Assembly (NCBI GenBank): GCA_016217545.1 | Contig: JACRHT010000002.1 | Coordinates: forward strand, 434,001-498,000 | DNA length: 64,000 nt | Source of the DNA: Opitutia bacterium | GTDB lineage: Bacteria > Verrucomicrobiota > Verrucomicrobiia > Opitutales > Opitutaceae | Reading direction: 5' to 3' | Shown here: in pieces, positions 60,586 through 64,000 of the stretch | Layout: each line of letters begins with the position of its first letter | Position numbering within the stretch: position 1 is the first letter of the stretch | The notes under the pieces: generated by a model | What the model was told of the DNA's origin: nothing | Databases searched by the model: none | What the model saw: only the letters and a program-made list of their open reading frames with translations | Made by a program: the position numbers and the translations under genes

Positions 60586-63500
60586 ATGAAGCCAAAGTCC
60601 CCCCTCCTCGGCAGGCTCCTCCTGCCGGTGTTTCTGTTCATCGCCGCGCTCGGGCTCGTGCCGAGCACGCTCGCCCAAGGCATCGTGTCGTCAGGCATGA
60701 CGGGCGCCGTCACCGACAAGACCGGCGCACCGCTCGCCGGCGCGACGGTCGTCGCCACGCACGTGCCCACCAACGCCGTGTTCACCGCCACCACGCGCAC
60801 CAACGGCCATTTCATTTTCCGCGGCCTCCCTCCGGGCGGCCCCTACACCGTCACCGCCACCGCCGCCGGCTACACCACCGGCAGCGTCAGTGAAGTCACC
60901 ACCGAGCTCGGCCGCGAAATCGACGTCAACCTCACCCTCAATTCCGAGATCGTGAAACTCGACGCCTTCAAGGTCACCGCCACGAACGACGACCTCGACT
61001 CCACCGCCAACGGCGCCGGCTCCGTCCTCACCGCCGCCCGCATGGCCGCCCAGCCCTCCGCCAAGCGCTCCATCGGCGACATGGCCCGCACCAATCCCCT
61101 CATCAGCTTCCGTCAGGCCATCACCGACCGCGACGACCAGATGATCACCGCCGTCGGCCAGAACAACCGCTACAACTCCATCCTCCTCGACGGCGCCCGC
61201 ATCAACGACCAGTTCGGCCTCAACGCCTCCGGCATCCAGTCGTTCTTCAACCCGATCTCCCTCGACACCGTCGAACAGTTCTCGATCGCCATCTCGCCCT
61301 ACGACGTCCGCAACAGCGGCTTCACCGGCGCCGCCATCAACGCCGTCACCAAATCCGGCACCAACAAGTTCTCCGGCTCGATCTACACCTACTACACCTC
61401 GAAGAACCTCGCCGGAAAAGACGTCTCCGGCACCTCCTCTGTGCCGATCGAAGGCATCAAGCCGCTCGACACGCAGAAAACCTGGGGCGCCACGCTCGGC
61501 GGCCCGATCTGGAAGGACCACCTGTTCTTCTTCCTCAACTACGAGAAGTTCGACCGCGAGTCCGCCGCCAGCGTCCCCGGCTTCACGCCGACCTCGACCG
61601 ATCTCACGGCCATCAACACCCGCCTCGCCGCGATCAACACCGCCCTCGGCGCCAAGAAGGCCGACTTCGGCACCTTCGGCGGCTCCCCGCTGCAGACGCA
61701 GGAAGAAAAACGCCTCGGCAAGATCGACTGGCGCATCAACGCCGACCATCGCCTCTCCGTCCGCTACAACGAGACCAAGGGCACCCTCCCGCAGTTCGGC
61801 CGCTTCAGCACCACGAGCACCTTCGCCCCGTCGACCTCGCTCGTGAACACCGCCTCCCGCGGCACGAACCTCTCCTCGAACTTCTACACCCAGCAACGCA
61901 CCGAAAAAGTCTGGGCCGGCACCCTCTTCTCCAGCTGGACGCCTGACCTCAAGACCGAGCTGCGCTACGCGAAGACTTCCTACGAGCAGCTCACCACCAG
62001 CCCGATCGCCTTCCCCGAAGTCCGCATCTTCGGCGTCTCCGGCATCAACAACGCCGGCACCGCGATCAACAACGGCGTCCTCTTCTTCGGCACCGAGCAG
62101 TTCCGCCACGGCAACATCATCCGCGTCGAGACCAAGAGCTACGCCGCGCACGCCGACTACTTCCTGAACAACCTCACGCTCTCCGCCGGCCTCGATCGCG
62201 AGAACAGCGACTTCTACAATCTCTTCCGCGCCGGCTCCTACGGCCTCTTCGAATACGCCGACATCAACGCGTTCCTCGCCGACACGCCGAACGCCTTCCG
62301 CCGCGAATACTACGTGCAAGGCACACCCGCCGCCGACGTCTCGCAGTTCGACATCACCGGCCTCTACGCCCAGGCGAAATGGGACGCGACCCCGCGCCTC
62401 AACTTCACCTTCGGCGTCCGCGAAGACCTCGTCGGCTCCAGCATCCGCCCGATCCTCAACACCGCGTTCCAGACCGCGTTCGGCACGCGCAACGACGGCC
62501 TGCCCGACGGCGTGACCGAATTCTCGCCGCGCGCCGGCTTCAACTGGTCGATCGACGACGCCCGCACCCTCCAGCTCCGCGGCGGCCTCGGCCGCTTCCT
62601 CGGCCGCGCGCCGTGGGTGTTCTTTTCGAACTCCTTCTCCAACCCCGGCGTCGGCCGCTTCGGCATCACCAACACGCTCACCACCGCCACGCCGCCCCCG
62701 AGCCTCGTCAGCTACATCAACAACCAGTTCGACCCGGCCAGCCCGATCGGCGTCGCCGCCACCGACGGCGATCCGAACGCCCGCCGCACGATCAACCTGC
62801 TCCAGGACAAGATCCACCTCCCGGCTGTCATGCGCGGCAACCTCGCGCTCGACTGGAAGGCCAACGCCCTCGGCGGCAACTTCACCGTCGAATACGTCTA
62901 CACCAAGCAGGACAACGCGCTGTTCTCCGACAACCTGAACATCAAACCGCTCGTCGTCACCGGCACCAGCGGTCCCGCGATCGGCCTCGACGGCCGCCAG
63001 CGCTTCAACTTTGTCGTCAACCCGAACGGCAGCATCTCCGCCGGCTCGAACAGCGCCGCCGCCTTCAACACCGCGTTCAACGAAGTCATCCGCGTCCGCA
63101 ACGTCTCCGAAGGCGCGAGCTCCTACGTCACACTCATGTGGGACCGCCCGATGAAGAGCCACTGGGCCGCCAACGTCGCGTTCACCAAGGGCCGCTCCAC
63201 CGAAGCCCAATCCACCGGCCAGACCGTCGCCGTCGACGGCTGGACCCGCAACGCCGTCTTCAACCAGAACGCCGTCGAGGTCTCCACCTCCGACTTCGAG
63301 GTCAAGGACCGCCTCCAGCTCACGCTCACCCGCGAGTTCGAGTTCCTCAAGAACTGGAAATCCTACGCCTCGCTCTACTACGAAGGCCGCACCGGCAACC
63401 CCTACTCGTTCGCCTACTCGAACGACCTCAACACCGACGGCGTCTCCGGCAACGACCTCGTCTACGTGCCCACCGGCCTCAGCGACTCGAAGATGGACTT

Positions 63501-63927
63501 CTCCGGCCTCACCGCCGCGCAAGCCCAGGCTTACGTGAACTACTTCGCGAACAGCGAGCTCAGCAAATACGCCGGCAGCTACGCCCCGCGCAACAAGTTC
63601 AACCTGCCCTGGCAGAACCGCCTCGACCTCCGCTTCAGCCAGAAGATCCCGCTCTACAAGCCCGCCGAGCTCGAGCTCTTCGCCGACTTCATCAACTTCG
63701 GCTACTGGCTCAGCCGCGAGACCTTCGGCTACGTCGAAGAACTCGGCAACAACAACGGCGTCTACGCCCGCCGCCTCGCCGGCAGCGCCGCCTACAACTC
63801 CACCGGCCAGATCAAGCCGAGCGGCGTCACCCTCGACGCCGGCGGCAACTACGTGCCGGCCGAAGCGACGGTCAACCCGCTCGCCTCCCGCTGGCGCATC
63901 CAAGTCGGCGCCCGCCTGCGCTTCTAA
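60586..63927 (+). CDS. TonB-dependent receptor with carboxypeptidase-regulatory-like domain (Oar-like)
   Basis: An 1113-residue outer-membrane receptor. A signal peptide (LLPVFLFIAALGLVPSTLAQ) is followed by a carboxypeptidase-regulatory-like domain (about residues 38-115, GAVTDKTGAPLAGATVVATH to TTELGREIDVNLTL). The plug (about 130-250) contains NNRYNSILLDGARINDQFG and GFTGAAINAVTKSGTNKFSG. A 22-strand-type barrel runs to the C-terminal RIQVGARLRF, which ends in Phe as outer-membrane proteins do. The layout matches Oar-type receptors. The ligand is unknown; a large glycan or peptide is typical for this architecture. Monocistronic, with its own terminator. Confidence 0.92.
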   Translation: MKPKSPLLGRLLLPVFLFIAALGLVPSTLAQGIVSSGMTGAVTDKTGAPLAGATVVATHVPTNAVFTATTRTNGHFIFRGLPPGGPYTVTATAAGYTTGSVSEVTTELGREIDVNLTLNSEIVKLDAFKVTATNDDLDSTANGAGSVLTAARMAAQPSAKRSIGDMARTNPLISFRQAITDRDDQMITAVGQNNRYNSILLDGARINDQFGLNASGIQSFFNPISLDTVEQFSIAISPYDVRNSGFTGAAINAVTKSGTNKFSGSIYTYYTSKNLAGKDVSGTSSVPIEGIKPLDTQKTWGATLGGPIWKDHLFFFLNYEKFDRESAASVPGFTPTSTDLTAINTRLAAINTALGAKKADFGTFGGSPLQTQEEKRLGKIDWRINADHRLSVRYNETKGTLPQFGRFSTTSTFAPSTSLVNTASRGTNLSSNFYTQQRTEKVWAGTLFSSWTPDLKTELRYAKTSYEQLTTSPIAFPEVRIFGVSGINNAGTAINNGVLFFGTEQFRHGNIIRVETKSYAAHADYFLNNLTLSAGLDRENSDFYNLFRAGSYGLFEYADINAFLADTPNAFRREYYVQGTPAADVSQFDITGLYAQAKWDATPRLNFTFGVREDLVGSSIRPILNTAFQTAFGTRNDGLPDGVTEFSPRAGFNWSIDDARTLQLRGGLGRFLGRAPWVFFSNSFSNPGVGRFGITNTLTTATPPPSLVSYINNQFDPASPIGVAATDGDPNARRTINLLQDKIHLPAVMRGNLALDWKANALGGNFTVEYVYTKQDNALFSDNLNIKPLVVTGTSGPAIGLDGRQRFNFVVNPNGSISAGSNSAAAFNTAFNEVIRVRNVSEGASSYVTLMWDRPMKSHWAANVAFTKGRSTEAQSTGQTVAVDGWTRNAVFNQNAVEVSTSDFEVKDRLQLTLTREFEFLKNWKSYASLYYEGRTGNPYSFAYSNDLNTDGVSGNDLVYVPTGLSDSKMDFSGLTAAQAQAYVNYFANSELSKYAGSYAPRNKFNLPWQNRLDLRFSQKIPLYKPAELELFADFINFGYWLSRETFGYVEELGNNNGVYARRLAGSAAYNSTGQIKPSGVTLDAGGNYVPAEATVNPLASRWRIQVGARLRF

Positions 63928-63954
63928 GCGCGCGCTCAACTCGTTTAATCGCAA

Positions 63955-63984
63955 AGGCGGCTCCGATCCCGGAGCCGCCTTTTT
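63955..63984 (+). terminator. Rho-independent terminator of the TonB-dependent receptor gene
   Basis: AGGCGGCTCC (63955-63964) pairs with GGAGCCGCCT (63971-63980), followed by TTTT. It is 27 nt after the stop codon. Confidence 0.9.
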
Positions 63985-63987
63985 GTT

Positions 63988-64000
63988 GGTAGGGCGAGTC
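63988..64000 (+). repeat. GGTAGGG repeat (cut by window edge)
   Basis: GGTAGGGCGAGTC begins 3 nt after the terminator T-run, as in the elements at 57926 and 59513. The rest is outside the window. Confidence 0.5.

Overview
The window is GC-rich chromosome, densely packed with genes, and reads as a Gram-negative member of the Verrucomicrobiota, most likely Opitutaceae. The reasons are the fused LpxC/FabZ lipid A enzyme, an alginate-degradation locus, TonB-dependent import, a dcw cell-wall/division cluster of the verrucomicrobial kind, and Opitutus-like protein sequences. The assignment is from recognition of families, not from a database search. I see no rRNA, tRNA, CRISPR array, prophage or insertion sequence.

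Layout. 1-4.9 kb, minus strand: an alginate/uronate operon (SDR reductase, PL17 lyase, cupin, MFS transporter cut by the window edge) next to its LacI-type regulator. 5.2-9.1 kb: smc, which carries a repeat-derived insertion. 9.3-13.8 kb: a Pro/Gly-rich membrane protein, a DHA2 exporter, a GNAT enzyme and a secreted histidine phosphatase. 13.8-17.7 kb: a PilB/GspE ATPase, a separate GspE N-terminal-domain protein, obgE and a small hydrolase. 17.7-35.1 kb, all minus strand: the dcw cluster, transcribed mraZ-rsmH-ftsL-ftsI-murE-(small ORF)-murF-mraY-(two small ORFs)-LysM gene-ftsW-murG-murB-ddl-ftsQ-ftsA-ftsZ. murC and murD are missing from it. Three 10-bp-spaced MraZ boxes lie upstream of mraZ. 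35.3-41.5 kb: Y-family polymerase, NDH-2, DUF971, lpxA, lpxC-fabZ and efp. 41.5-50 kb: cysteine synthase, carbonic anhydrase, GH105, a TonB-domain protein, an RlmI-type methyltransferase, thymidine phosphorylase and argS. 50-64 kb: a GYF-domain membrane protein, YihY/BrkB, a NarL-type two-component pair, a PpiD-like foldase, TolC, tryptophanase, a TPR protein and a large TonB-dependent receptor.

How the genes work together. The left end degrades oligoalginate to DEH and reduces it. GH105, the TonB-dependent receptor and the TonB-domain protein fit a polysaccharide-feeding lifestyle. The centre builds and divides the envelope: peptidoglycan precursors, divisome and lipid A. PpiD, TolC and YihY are further envelope functions.

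The least expected content is repetitive DNA. Two families recur. The first is arrays of degenerate 7-bp repeats (TCAGCNN, GAGGACN, CTACTCN, AAGNGAC), often as facing inverted pairs. The second is a family of hairpins with a GGTAGGG-like lead and arms that change in a compensatory way. Both families are found inside smc, and a related palindrome pair is inside murF, in each case translated in frame as a linker. Two essential proteins also show unusual key residues: FtsZ has Ala where the second T7-loop Asp is expected, and EF-P has Asn at its loop tip.
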